Made by a program: the position numbers and the translations under genes
NCBI RefSeq assembly: GCF_036417845.1
Contig: NC_090017.1
Location: 434,001-498,000 of the forward strand
Length of the DNA: 64,000 nucleotides
Direction of reading: 5' to 3'
DNA from: Apteryx mantelli
Lineage: Eukaryota > Chordata > Aves > Apterygiformes > Apterygidae
In this document: positions 13,501 through 30,706 of the stretch, piece after piece
How the letters are laid out: every line of letters begins with the position of its first letter
How positions within the stretch are numbered: position 1 is the first letter of the stretch
The notes under the pieces: generated by a model
What the model saw: only the letters and a program-made list of their open reading frames with translations
Database searches by the model: none
Told to the model about the DNA's origin: nothing

Positions 13501-15217
13501 CCTTCCTAGAGCCCCTCCAGGGACCCCCAGAGCCCCCCAAGGACCCACCAGGGGCCCTTCTAGGGACCCAAACCCCCCAGGGACCCCCCCCAAGGTCCCC
13601 CCAACCTTCCAGAGATCCCTCAACCCCCCTGGAGCCCCTCCAGGGACCTCCAGAGCCCCCAAAGACCACCAGGGGCCCTTCTAGGGACCCCAAATCCCTC
13701 CAGGGACCCCTCAGCCTTCCTAGAGCCCCTCCAGGGACCCCAGAGCCCCCCAAGGACCCACCAGGGGCCCTTCTAGGGACCCCAAACCCTCCAGGGACCC
13801 CCCCAAGATCCCCCCAGCTCTCCAGGGAGCCCTCAACCCCCCTGAAGGCCCTCCAGTGACCCCCAAGGACCCCTAAAGCCCTCCAACCCCCTGGAGCCCC
13901 TCCAGGGTCCCCCAGAGCCCCCAGGGACCCCTTTAGGGACCCCCCCAAGGTCCCCCAAGCCCTTTGGAGACCCCTCAACCCCCCTGGAGCCCTTCCAGGG
14001 TCCCCCAGAGACCCCTCAACCCCCCTGGAGCCCTCTAGGGTCCCTCCCCCCCCCCGCCCCAGGCCGCGGCTCACCGAGATGGGGAAGTAGTCCCGGAAGT
14101 GCGCCCAGAGCGTCCACCCGCGCACCCAGGCGGAGCGGCGCCCCCCGCGGCGCGGCGTCTCGCGGTCCGCCAGTAGCCAGGCGCCGTAGAGCAGCGCCGG
14201 CAGCCAGAGGGCGCCGCGCAGCGCCAGGGCGAAGAGCAGCGCGCACAGCTGCCCTGGGGGCCCAGGCGTCCGGCAGGGGCACGGGGACACCCCCCGGCAC
14301 CCCCCCGCCAAGGGGCACCCCGACCCCCCCCCGGGAACCCCCCCAGGAGCCCCCCCGAAACACCCCCCCCCCCGCCCCAGCGCGCACAGCTGCCCTGGGG
14401 GCCCAGGCGTCCGGCAGGGCCGCGGGGACACCCCCCGGCACCCCCCCCGCCAAGGGGCATCCCGACCCCCCCCCCGGGAACCCCCCCCCCAGGAGCCCCC
14501 CCGAAACACCCCCCCCCCCCGCCCCAGCGCGCACAGCTGCCCTGGGGGCCCAGGCGTCCGGCAGGGGCACGGGGACACCCCCCCGGCACCCCCCCGCCAA
14601 GGGGCACCCCGACCCCCCCCCGGGAACCCCCCCCAGGAGCCCCCCCGAAACACCCCCCCCCTCCGCCCCAGTGCGCACAGCTGCCCTGGGGGCCCAGGCG
14701 TCCGGGGAAGGAGGGGGGGTAATGGGGACACCCCCGGGACATCCCCCCAAGCAAGGACCCAGGCGTCCGGGAAGGGGGGGATGGGGCCACCCCCCTCGGG
14801 CCACTCGTCCCCCCCCCAGGTACCCCGCCCCCAAGGACCCAGGCGTCCGGGGGGGTGGGGGGGGGACTGGGGACACCCCCGGGACACCCCCCAGGTACCC
14901 CCCCTCCAAGGACCCAGGTGTCCAGGGAAGGGGGGGGGGCACACGGACCTCCCCCCAGAACACCCCCCCCAGGGACCCAGGCGTCCGGGGTGGTGGGGGG
15001 CACATTCCTCCCTTCCCCTTCTTTCCCCCCCCCCCGGGGACCCAGGCGTCCGGGGTGTGTGCGGGGGGGGGTCACACCCCCCTTCCCCCCCCCCCCCCCG
15101 GGGGACCCAGGCGTCCGGCTCACCGAGGGCCAGGAAGGAGAAGACCCACTGCAGCACGGCCGCGGTCTGCAGGCGGCGGCGCAGCGGCACCCGCAGCGGG
15201 GCGAACCGGAGCGGCAT
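10584..15217 (-). CDS. MOGAT2-like monoacylglycerol O-acyltransferase
   Basis: Second DGAT2-family enzyme, paralogous to its downstream neighbour. Six coding exons (minus): 15124-15217, 14075-14253, 13069-13273, 12547-12720, 11356-11555, 10584-10739; about 335 aa, the family length. It starts [22 protein letters not shown] and FSFLALG match MOGAT2-type N-termini. Motifs: [66 protein letters not shown] and [19 protein letters not shown]. The equivalent of exons 2 and 3 of the MOGAT3-like gene is one exon here. Two one-base anomalies: the exon starting at 11555 is one base short for its phase (GGG run), and a C8 run in the last exon (about 10,610) has one C too many for the family ending [12 protein letters not shown]. 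These are sequence error or early decay. MOGAT1 remains possible, so no symbol is given. Confidence 0.85.
11900..12480. repeat. MOGAT2-like intron 4 minisatellite (~115 bp unit, 5 copies)
   Basis: Units start CACAGCTCCCCATAGGGA (about 11,968, 12,080, 12,192, 12,308 and a degraded one at 12,418) and include TCTTAAGGACCCCCAAAAAC. Copies differ by few bases. Confidence 0.9.
13380..14045. repeat. MOGAT2-like intron 2 minisatellite, CCCTCCAGGGACCCCC units
   Basis: Approximately 30 bp units of GGAGCCCCTCCAGGGACCCC fill the intron between exons 2 and 3, with higher-order periods of about 150-200 bp. Confidence 0.88.
14238..14705 (-). repeat. Tandem duplication carrying the exon 2 splice acceptor
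   Basis: Four copies (starts near 14,242, 14,383, 14,529 and 14,673; period 141-146 bp) of a block that on the minus strand contains CCGGACGCCTGGGCCCCCAG followed by GGCAGCTGTGCGCGCTG. This is the genuine acceptor and first codons of MOGAT2-like exon 2. Only the copy at 14,253 continues into exon 2; the other three are decoys. Confidence 0.9.
14690..15120 (-). repeat. MOGAT2-like intron 1 array of oriented motifs
   Basis: Six copies of CCCAGGCGTCCGG or close variants on the plus strand (about 14,695, 14,759, 14,837, 14,985, 15,040, 15,108), hence sense for the minus-strand gene, spaced 60-80 bp. The last one abuts the exon 1 donor. Confidence 0.85.
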
Positions 15218-15339
15218 GGCCGGCACCGGGAGCACCGGGAGCACCGGGAACGGGGCCGGGAAGGGGCCGCCGCCGCCCCCGCGCCGCCCCTTTAACTGTC
15301 CCGGCGCCGCCCCCGCCCCCTGCCCTCCCCCGGGGCACC

Positions 15340-16030
15340 GGGCGCCGCTTGTGCAAGCGCTCGGGGCGACGCTTGTGCAAACGCCCCTGCAATAGTTGGG
15401 GCTTGTGCAAATGCTTGTGCAATGATCAGGGTTTGTGCAAATGCCCGTGCAACGTTGAGGGTTTGTGCAAATGCCCGTGCAATGTTCAGGGCTTGTGCAA
15501 ATACCCGTGCAATAGCCAGGGCTTGTGCAAACGCCCCTGCAACATTCAGGGCTTGTGCAAACGCCTGTGCAACATTGGGGGCTTGTGCAAACAACTGTGA
15601 AACACCGGGGCTTGTGCAAATGCCTGTGCAACATTTAGGGCTTGTGCAAGCACCCACGCACTGCTGGGGCTTGTGCAAGCACCTGTGCAACGCTCAGGGC
15701 TTGTGCAAATGCTTGTGCAATATCCGGGGCTTGTGCAAACGCCTGTGCAACGCTCGGTGCTTGTGCAAACGCCCGTGCAACACCCAGGGCGATGCAAACG
15801 CCTGTGCAACGCTCGGTGCTTGTGCAAACACCCGTGCAACACCCAGGGCTTGTGCAAATGCCTGTGCAACGCTCGGTGCTTGTGCAAACACCCATGCGAC
15901 ACCCAGGGCTTGTGCAAACGCCTGTGCAATGCTCGGTGCTTGTGCAAACGCCCGTGCAACACCCAGGGCGAGTGCAAACGCCCGTGCAACACCGGGGGCT
16001 TGTGCAAACGCCCGTGCGACACCCACGTGC
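15340..16030. repeat. Minisatellite of TTGTGCAAACGCCYGTGCAA units upstream of MOGAT2-like
   Basis: About twenty-four units of 27-30 bp, GGCTTGTGCAAACGCC followed by YGTGCAAYRCYCAG. It starts about 120 bp upstream of the MOGAT2-like start codon. Each unit has TTGTGCAA, a close match to the C/EBP consensus. No interspersed unique spacers, so not a CRISPR array. Confidence 0.92.
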
Positions 16031-16175
16031 AAGGGACCCAGGTGTCCGGGTGCCCCCGCGCCACCCCCCAGACTGGGGACTCGGTGGGGGGGGGGGGGGT
16101 GGCAGCGCCCCCGCGGGCCCCGCTGTGGGCACTGGGATGAACTGGGACGCGCTGGCAGCAGCCGGGACGCCGGCC

Positions 16176-16181
16176 TTTATT
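16176..16181 (-). terminator. TAF6: Poly(A) signal AATAAA of TAF6
   Basis: TTTATT on the plus strand, about 445 bp past the TAF6 stop codon; the only such hexamer between the TAF6 stop and the next gene. Confidence 0.7.
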
Positions 16182-16299
16182 GGGGTTATTTACAGCGCAC
16201 CGGGTACAGCTATTTACAGGGGGACGGGCCCCGGCCCCGGCCCCGACCCCGGCGGTGGCACCCGTCCCCAGCGGTGACACCCGCCCCCCAGCCCCAGCG

Positions 16300-16620
16300 G
16301 GTCTCGTGAAGGGGTTGCAGGACCCTTGGGGACATCAGGGGACACCCAGGTCACCACCTCTGTCCCCGCAGAGGGATCTAGGACCCTTGGGGACATCAGG
16401 GGACACCCAGGTCACCCCCTCTGTCACCACAGAGGGGTCCTAGGACCCTTGGGGACATCAGGGGACACCCAGGTCACCCCCTCTGTCCCCGCAGAGGGGT
16501 CTTAGGACACATTGGGACACGGTGGGACGCCCGGGTCACCCCCTCCGTCCCCGCAGAGGAGTGCCAGGACCCACGGGGACAGCGGGGGACACCCAGGTCA
16601 CCCCCTCCGTCCCCCACGGA
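16300..16620. repeat. TAF6 3'UTR ~62 bp tandem repeat, five copies
   Basis: Units GGGGACACCCAGGTCACC with CCTCTGTCCCCGCAGAGG and TCCTAGGACCCTTGG repeat about every 60-64 bp between the poly(A) signal and the stop codon. Confidence 0.9.
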
Positions 16621-16625
16621 GGGCG

Positions 16626-23887
<7,262 letters not shown>

Positions 23888-23917
23888 CCTCCTCCTCGGC
23901 AAGAGGGGTCGTGGGGG

Positions 23918-24850
23918 CCTGGGGGGGGGGGGGGAGGGGGGCGGCTGGGTCAGTGTCCGTAGGGCAGCAGGGCAGGGAGGGGGGGCCGGGGACCCGCAGG
24001 CTGCACTGGAGACACGGATATAGGGAACGAGGGCGGTCTGATACGGAAATACTATAGCGAGAAGCTGGAATACAGAGGACCAAGATTTAGGGACATCACA
24101 GGGGAGTCGAGGACTCCAAAATAAGGATGCTGTGGGAGCATTCTAAGTGCACAAGACCCCAGTATAGAGACACTATGGGGGGGGGGGGACCTTGAATAGA
24201 ACAGATTCCAATATAAAAGCATTATACAGAAAACTAAATAACGCCAATATAAAGGCGTCGTTTGTGACGGCAACAAGAGTCTGATGCAGAAACGCAAACG
24301 GGGAGAGTTTAAGCACAGAAAACACCAAAATGGGGCCGTGGAGACCCCAGGACAGATCCCCTATTGGGGGGGGGGGTCAAGGGGGACCCTCATATAAGGA
24401 CCCATAGGGGAAGACCCCCAATATAGGGACGCCCCAAGATAAAGACAGTGAAAAGAAGGGGGGGTCCCCGCCACAGGGACGCCACGGGGGACCCCAGGGC
24501 CCGGCCACCGAGCAGAGGGGGGGGCAGGCAGGGCGGAACCACCCCGCCACGGGCATCCCGCCCGGGGGGACCGCAGTGCGCGGGCACCGGGGCACGCGGG
24601 GGACCCCGGGGGGGGACACGACACGGATGCGCACACGAGCCCCCCCCCCCAAAAAAAAAAAACACACCGGGAGGGGGAGGGCAGCGGGACCCCGCCCCCT
24701 TCCCGGGGCCCGGCCCCCTCCCCCACCTCTCACGCCGCCTCCCCGGTGCCCGCCGCCGCCGCCATTTTCGCTCCGCCTCTTGTCGCCGTTCCCGCCAGGT
24801 CCTGGCCGCTGCACACTAAAGGCTTCCGGGCGGGACCCTCAGAGGTCTCG
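23918..24850 (-). other. TAF6: TAF6 5'UTR intron and putative first exon
   Basis: Between the 5'UTR acceptor (boundary 23918/23919) and a possible non-coding exon with donor GTGAGA at 24732-24733. The latter is preceded by AAAATGGCGGCGGCGG, a YY1-like start-site motif. The intron (24,000-24,450) is a decayed, relatively AT-rich array of AATATAGGGAC-like units. The exon is inferred from the splice consensus only. Confidence 0.45.
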
Positions 24851-25137
24851 TCGCCCCCTTCTGCTGCAGCGGAGCTAGATAATAAAATGAAATGAGTTTA
24901 ACGGAGCTGAATCGAGCCTGATCCCGGCCGCGGTTCGCGCAGCCTGCCCCGCGCTCACTACCGCTCTGCCAGGACCTCCGCGGTGGCGGGCGGGTCAGGC
25001 AGTGCGCCTGCGCGTCCCGGCGGAGCGAGCCGCCCCGAGGGCGGGGCGCATGCGTGATGCCCTCCCCCTGCCCCACCCCCGTGCGCACCAGTGCGCATGC
25101 GCGGTGCCGGCTGGCTCTTAAAGGGCCAGGCGCGGCG
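24850..25137. promoter_or_regulatory. CpG-rich divergent promoter TAF6/CNPY4
   Basis: An exact NRF1 consensus TGCGCATGCGCG lies at 25092-25103, with a second TGCGCCTGCGCG-like site near 25,005. It separates the head-to-head genes TAF6 (-) and CNPY4 (+). A short A/T-rich patch at 24,877-24,905 is unexplained. Confidence 0.6.
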
Positions 25138-27815
25138 ATGCCCGGAGGCATGTGGGCGGCGCGGCTCCCCCTGCTGGCCGCGGCGCTCCTGGCGGCCCCG
25201 CACCGGGCCCGGGCCGCGCTCGACGGCGGTGACAGCGACGACGGCAACGACGACGAGCGCGCCCCCACCCGCTGTGAAGGTAACGGGGCTCTTAAAGGGC
25301 CCGCCCCCCCGCCCAGGACCTGCAGCCATACGGAGCTGCGGGGTCCCCAGGCCATATGGCGGCTATATGGACCGGGCCGTATGGGGCTATAGGGACCCGT
25401 CTATATGGGGCTGTGAGGTCCCTGGTCTGTATGGGGCTATAGGGACCCGTCTATATGGCACTATGGGGACCCTGGTCCATATGAGGCTGTAGGGACCGAG
25501 CTGCATGGGACTATGGGAACCATGGTTCACATGGGGCTATAGGGACTAATCTATATGGGGCTGCGGGGTCCCTGGTTCACATGGGGCTATAATGACCAGG
25601 CCATATGGGACTATGGAGTCTCTGCTCCATGTGGGGCTATAGGGACCAGGCCATATGGGGCTATGGGGGCCCTAATCTGTATGGTCCTATAGGAACCAGT
25701 CTATATGGGGCTGTGGGGTCTCTGGTCCCTATAGGGACTAGACCCTACAGGACTATGGGCCACCTGGTCTGTGTGGGGCTATGGGAGTCCCTGGGCCATA
25801 GGGGTCACAATGGTTGGTCCACTGAGGCTTTAGTGGCTGGTCTGGAGGGGCTATGGGGGCCTTGGTCCCTATGGGGATATAGGGACTGTTCCACATGGGA
25901 CTGTGGGATGGTTCTTTTGGGACTATAGAGATTCATCCATATGGTGCTTGGGGGGGGGGGACAGTCCATATAGGGCTACGTGGTCTGGTCTATATGGGAC
26001 TTTGGGGGCCCTGGACCACTGAAGCCTATGGTAATTGCTCCATACGGAACCTGGGACTATAGAGACAGAAGTGCATGGGCCTATGGGGCCGCAGGGACCA
26101 TATGGGGCCGCAGGGACCATATGGGGCCCCGGGGACCTCCCGCAGTGTGCAAGTACCTGGCGGTGGAGCTGGAGGAGACGCTGGCGCAGAGCGGCCGCTC
26201 CGGGGAGGTGCTGGAGCTGGGCCAGGTGCTGGACTCGGGCCGGAGGAAGCGGCGCATCCAGTACAACACGTCGTGAGTGCGGGGCCGGGGCCGTGGCCGT
26301 GACGGTGGCCGGGGCCATCCCACGCCGGCGGCGGGTCGCCCGGCCTCAGCGCCGTCCCTCCCCGCAGCGAGACCCGCCTGGCCGAGGCGCTGGAGACGGT
26401 GTGCGAGCGGCTGCTGCGCTACAGCGTCCACGCCGAGCGCCCCGGCAGCCTGCGCTACGCCAAGGTGGGTGAGCCGGACGCCTGCCTGCGTCCCGAGCCC
26501 GTCCCCACCACCCCCAGCTCAGGGGAGGTGGGACGGGGGGCTTTGACACCCCCCTACCCCCCTCTGGCCGCCGCCGCGCAGGGGCAGAGCCAGACCATGA
26601 GCACCCTGAAGTCCCTGGTGAACAAGGGGGTCAAGGTGGACCTGGGGGTCCCCGTGGAGCTGTGGGACGAGCCCTCGGCCGAGGTGACGCAGCTGAAGCA
26701 GCAGGTGAGGCTGCGAGGGAGGTCCTGGGGGTCCCAAGGAGGTCCCTGGGGGTGGCACCGGGGTCCTAAGGGAGTCCCAGGGGTGGCAGGGGGATCCCAG
26801 GGGTGCTGAGGGCCTCCCAGGACATGGAGATGGAGTCCCAGGGATCCCAGGGGGTGGCAATGGGGCCTTAGAGGAGGGTCTCAAGGAGTTGAGGGAGGTC
26901 CCAGGTGTCCTGGAAGATCCCAGGGGTGACCCTGCGGTCCTGAGGGTGTCCCAAAGGGTGACAGCGGGGTCCCAGGGGGTCCTGAAGGGTGGTGAGAGGG
27001 TCTTGGAGGATCTTGGAGGGGGCTCTCGGGGTCCTGAGAGGTGATGGGGGGTGTTCAGGGCATCCTGAGGGGTGGCAGGGGGATCCCAGGAGGTCCTGGA
27101 GGATCTTGGAGGATGCTCTTGGGGTCCCAGGGCATCCTGAGGGGGATCCCAGGGGATCCTGAGGGGTGGCAGGGGGATCCCAGGAGGTCCTGGAGGATCT
27201 TGGAGGATGCTCTTGGGGTCCCAGGGCATCCTGAGGGGGATCCCAGGGGATCCTGAGGGGTGGCAGGGGGATCCTAGGGGGTCCTGGAGGGTGGCAAGAA
27301 GATCCCAGAGGATCTTGGAGGGTGCTTTTGGGGTCCCGGGGGGACAGGGGATCCTGGGGGGTGGCAGAGAGATCCCAGAGGGTCCCCAGAGGTGGCCGGG
27401 GGATCCCTGGGACCCTCGGGGATGAGAGGGGGGGACCCCCCACTGGGGGCAGCAAAGGGGTCCCATGGTGGGGGGGCAAGGCCGTGCGCCCCCCGGCCCC
27501 GAGCCGTCGCGCCCTCGTGCCCCGCAGTGCGAGGCCATGCTGGAGCGGTTCGAGGACGCCGTGGAGGACTGGTACTTCGGGCACCAGGACCAGGCGCTGG
27601 GCGACTTCTTGTGCCGCGGCCACGTGCTGGGAGCCGCCAAGGCCGGTGCGTGGCCTTGACCGCGGCGACCCCCCTCCCCGGCCTCGACGGCGGCCGCCCG
27701 CCCGGGCCCTGAGCTCCGTCTCTGCCCCGCAGCCTGCCTGGCCGAGGCCTGGACCGGTGACAGCGAGGACGCGGCGCCCGGCCCCGCGGCCCACCACCAC
27801 CCCGGGGAGCTCTGA
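25138..27815 (+). CDS. CNPY4: Canopy FGF-signalling regulator 4 (saposin-like ER protein)
   Basis: Canopy-family ER-lumenal or secreted protein, linked in the family to TLR surface expression. Exons: 25138-25279, 26146-26272, 26368-26464, 26582-26704, 27528-27645, 27733-27815; all phases agree, 229 aa. A signal peptide (LPLLAAALLAAPHRARA) is followed by an acidic segment, then CEVCKYLAVELEETL, EVLELGQVLDSGRRKR, SVHAERPGSLRYAKG, VKVDLGVPVELWDEPS and EDWYFGHQ with conserved cysteines. GQVLDSGRRKR fits CNPY4, not CNPY3. The acidic C-terminal tail of mammalian CNPY4 is replaced by a short His/Pro tail ending PGEL, weakly like an ER-retention tetrapeptide. A second in-frame ATG at 25150 is an alternative start. 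Confidence 0.95.
25330..26130. repeat. CNPY4 intron 1 minisatellite, CTATATGGGGCTATAGGGAC
   Basis: Approximately twenty-five 28-32 bp units of ATATGGGGCTRTRGGGACC with CTGGTC spacers fill intron 1. Confidence 0.9.
26715..27440. repeat. CNPY4 intron 4 minisatellite, GGGGATCCCAGGAGGTCCTG
   Basis: Units of about 30 bp with a higher-order period of about 90 bp; two nearly identical blocks of about 95 bp lie at 27,075-27,265 (GAGGATGCTCTTGGGGTCCC). Confidence 0.9.
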
Positions 27816-27959
27816 GCCCCGCGGCCGCCGCTCCGGGCCCCGCGGCGGGGACGGGGTAGGAGCCGGGGGAGGGGAAGGTCCCTACCCCGGCAGGGGGAAA
27901 CACCTTCTTCTGCTTCTTGTCCCTCGCCGCCTCCCGTCCGCCTCGCTCCTCCTCCCCCG

Positions 27960-28100
27960 CATGGCGGCGCCCGCGGTGGCTCGGTTTAAAGATGGCGGCG
28001 CGCACCGCTCACTTCCGGCGGGAGCCCCGCCCCTTCCGGGGCAGCCTGCACGCGCGGAGCTGCTGTGGGGGGCGCGCCTTGTGGACGGGACCACCGAGGG
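27960..28100 (+). promoter_or_regulatory. MBLAC1: MBLAC1 promoter and non-coding exon 1
   Basis: AAGATGGCGGC (YY1-like) at 27989-27999 is followed by an ETS-type CACTTCCGGC at 28010-28019. A short leader ends at donor GTAACG (28101). The matching acceptor is TCTCTCTAG, with exon 2 starting at 28532. Exon assignment is inferred from the splice consensus. Confidence 0.5.
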
Positions 28101-28480
28101 GTAACGGGGGGGGGGGGGAAGGCCGGGAGAGACCATCGAGGGGTAACGGTGGGGGAAAGGCGGGGGAGACCGTCGGGGATAACGGGGGGGACGGTGGGAG
28201 AGACCATGGGGGATAACGGGGGAGGGAATGGGGGAGACTATGGGGGAAACCATGGGGGGGGGAATAGGGGAGACCATTGGGGATAATGGGAGGATAACGG
28301 TAGAAACCATTGGGGATAGAAGGGGGAGACCATTGGGGATAATGGGAGGGGGAATTGGGGGATACCCCTGGGGATAATGGGGGGGAAATGGGGGAGACCA
28401 TTGGGATAACAGAGGGGGATTGGGGGAGGCTAATGAGGGGAAATGGGGGAAACCATTGGGGACTGGGGGAAACCACTCAG
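28085..28480. repeat. MBLAC1 intron 1 repeat, GGGGAGACCATTGGGGATAA
   Basis: About fifteen units of 25-35 bp, GGGGGAGACCATNGGGGATAA. Confidence 0.9.
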
Positions 28481-28727
28481 CTAGCGGGGGGGGGCACACA
28501 GATCCTGCACCCTTCCCCATCCTCTCTCTAGGGTGCCCTGCTCCGGTGACCCTCGACCTTTGGCCTCACACCTTTGACCTCCGACCTCTGTGACCACGAC
28601 CTCCAAACTCCAACCCACTGTCTTCCAACGCTAACCGCCATCTTGCAACGCTAACCACCATCTTGCAACACTAACCACCCCCCCCCGGGGGTTGCACCCC
28701 TCTGTCCCCGGAGCGGGGGGGGGGGCC

Positions 28728-29450
28728 ATGCTGCCAGGAGTGCGGACAGCGGCGCTGGGGGCCGGCGAGGTGCCGGGGACCCCCTACAGCGTGCGGGTGC
28801 TGCAGGAGGGCTACAGCGAGGCGCAGCCCAACGGCTGCGTGCGGGCCGACAGCTCCGTCACCCTGGTGCAGGGGCCCCTGACGGTCCTGGTGGACACGGG
28901 GGGGCCATGGGGCCGGGAGCGGCTGCCGGCACTGCTGGCGGCCCAGGGGCTGCGCCCGGCCGACGTCACCCACGTCGTCTGCACCCACGGCCACTCCGAC
29001 CACGCCGGCAACGTCAACCTCTTCCCCGGGGCCGACTTGCTGGTGGGCTTCGACCTGAGCCGCGGCGCCGGCCTCTACCTGCCCCACGGCCTGGCCCGGG
29101 GGCAGCCCTACGCCCTGGACGCCGGGCGCCTGGAGGTGCTGCCCACGCCGGGCCACACGGGCGCCCACGTCAGCGTGGCCGTGCGCGGCACCGCCCTGGG
29201 CACCGTGGTGGTGGCCGGCGACCTCTTCGAGCGCGAGGGCGACGAGGAGGCCTGGCGCGAGCTGAGCGAGGACCCGGCGCGGCAGGAGGCCAGCCGCCGG
29301 CGGGTGCTGGCCCTGGCCGACGTCATCGTGCCGGGCCACGGGCCCCCTTTCCGCGTCTTCAGGGAGTGGGGGTCCGGGGACGCCCCCCCAGGCGGGGGGA
29401 CACCGGGGGACGAGCCCGAGGGGGACAAGGGACCTGGGGGCAGCCCCTAG
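28728..29450 (+). CDS. MBLAC1: Metallo-beta-lactamase domain protein 1
   Basis: Single-coding-exon gene, 240 aa (human about 266). It has the metallo-beta-lactamase fold; mammalian MBLAC1 is reported to be a nuclease acting on histone pre-mRNA. The Zn-binding HGHSDH motif is at about residues 87-92 ([20 protein letters not shown]), followed by [11 protein letters not shown] (third histidine), VVVAGDLFE (bridging Asp) and [11 protein letters not shown] (last His). All ligands are present. The ATG at 28728 has no competing upstream in-frame ATG. A Gly/Pro/Asp-rich C-terminal tail follows. The stop TAG is at 29448-29450. Confidence 0.95.
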   Translation: MLPGVRTAALGAGEVPGTPYSVRVLQEGYSEAQPNGCVRADSSVTLVQGPLTVLVDTGGPWGRERLPALLAAQGLRPADVTHVVCTHGHSDHAGNVNLFPGADLLVGFDLSRGAGLYLPHGLARGQPYALDAGRLEVLPTPGHTGAHVSVAVRGTALGTVVVAGDLFEREGDEEAWRELSEDPARQEASRRRVLALADVIVPGHGPPFRVFREWGSGDAPPGGGTPGDEPEGDKGPGGSP

Positions 29451-29454
29451 GGGC

Positions 29455-29850
29455 ATCCCTCAGGAAGGGACGGGAGCGGGGACAGCCCTGAGGGAGGGGG
29501 GAGACTTGGGGACACCACGGGCGGAGACAAGACTCCTGGAGATGGCCCCAAGGAAGGGGGCGAACAGACCTGGGGATGTCCCCGAGGGATGGGAGAGACC
29601 TGAGGACATCCCAGAAGGACCCAGGGATGTCCCCGAGAGAGGGAGAAGAGAGACTCGGGGTGTCCCTGGGGGAAAAGGAGAAGCCCAGAGACACTCCCTA
29701 AAGAAGGGACAGAACCAGAGGTGTCCCCAAGGACGAGAAGACACTTGGGGATGTCCCCACGGGATGGCAGAGCCCCGGGGATGTCCCCAAGGACTAGGAG
29801 ACCCTTGGGGACATCTCCTATGGCACAGGAGAGCCCTTGGGGACGTCCCC
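29455..29850. repeat. MBLAC1 3'UTR repeat, CTTGGGGATGTCCCCAAGGA
   Basis: About thirteen units of about 30 bp. GGGGATGTCCCC is itself palindromic, so the 3'UTR could fold into serial hairpins. Confidence 0.88.
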
Positions 29851-29858
29851 AGCCACAA

Positions 29859-29864
29859 AATAAA
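29859..29864 (+). terminator. MBLAC1: Poly(A) signal AATAAA of MBLAC1
   Basis: CACAAAATAAAGCCCC, 409 bp after the MBLAC1 stop; the first AATAAA on this strand. Confidence 0.8.
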
Positions 29865-29879
29865 GCCCCTGAGCAGACC

Positions 29880-30660
29880 CTGGTGCCGGTCTCTCCTTGG
29901 GGGCTCAGGGAGGGCAGGGCCGGGTGCCAGCGGGGGCTTAACGAGGGCCTTAACAAACTGGGCAATAATGGCCCAAGTGACACGGGGGTCCCGGACGCCT
30001 GGGCCCATCCCCATGGCCTTGAGCACTTGGTAATAACAAGGGTTATGGCAGGGAGGGAACCCAGGCATCCAGGCCCGGCACCTTCCCAGTACTCCCAGTG
30101 TCCTCCCATGCCACCAGTGCTCGGCTGGCCTCGTCCCTGGAGGCCAACATGGGGACAGGGACGGGGACACTGGGGGAGGTCCTAGAGCTGGGCATCGACA
30201 CCTCATCTGTCCCAGGGATGGGGACAGCCAGGCACCCTGGGGTCCCCCGTCCTGTGATGCCATCCATTACGTCCCGTCCGGGCAGGGGTAGGAGCCCCAC
30301 GCCTGAGGCCTGGCACGCTCGTGACATGCACAAGCTCCTCCTCTCGGTCCTGTCCATCACCATCGTCATCATCAGTGAGCCCAGCCCCATATCCCCCAGT
30401 GTCCCGTGCCCTCACCCCATGTCCCCGCATGTCCCCCCGTGTCCTGTGTGCTGATGCTGTGTCCCATGTCCCCATCCCGCGTCCCATGTGCTTATCCTGT
30501 CTTGTGTCCTCCATCCCGTGTGCCACCCTTGTCCCAAGTGCACTCCCGTGTCCCCCATCCCATGTGCCACCCGGGGCAGGGAAGAGCCCCCTTGGCGGGA
30601 CTCCCATGATGCCCTGGGGCAGGAAGTGTTCCCCCTTGGCAGAACTCCCATGAGCCCCCG
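29880..30660. other. Intergenic region MBLAC1-LAMTOR4, no gene recognised
   Basis: Mixed-complexity DNA with one CCGGACGCCTGGG at 29,993, a degenerate reverse copy at 30,059, and an array of CATCCCGTGTCCCATGTG-like units (30,400-30,640). Short open frames exist, but none resembles a known family and no convincing exon set was found. Confidence 0.6.
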
Positions 30661-30706
30661 GGGCAGGGGCGGTCTCTATGCAAACGACGTCATGAATATT
30701 CAGCAG

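Noticed and set aside
12803-15634. A 943-codon open frame on the minus strand
   Set aside because: It runs through true MOGAT2-like exons, their introns and the minisatellites. It is open only because the repeats are stop-poor. The splice sites and family motifs give the real structure.
15340-16030. CRISPR-like regular repeats
   Set aside because: Units are contiguous and degenerate, with no unique spacers and no cas genes; the context is a vertebrate genome.
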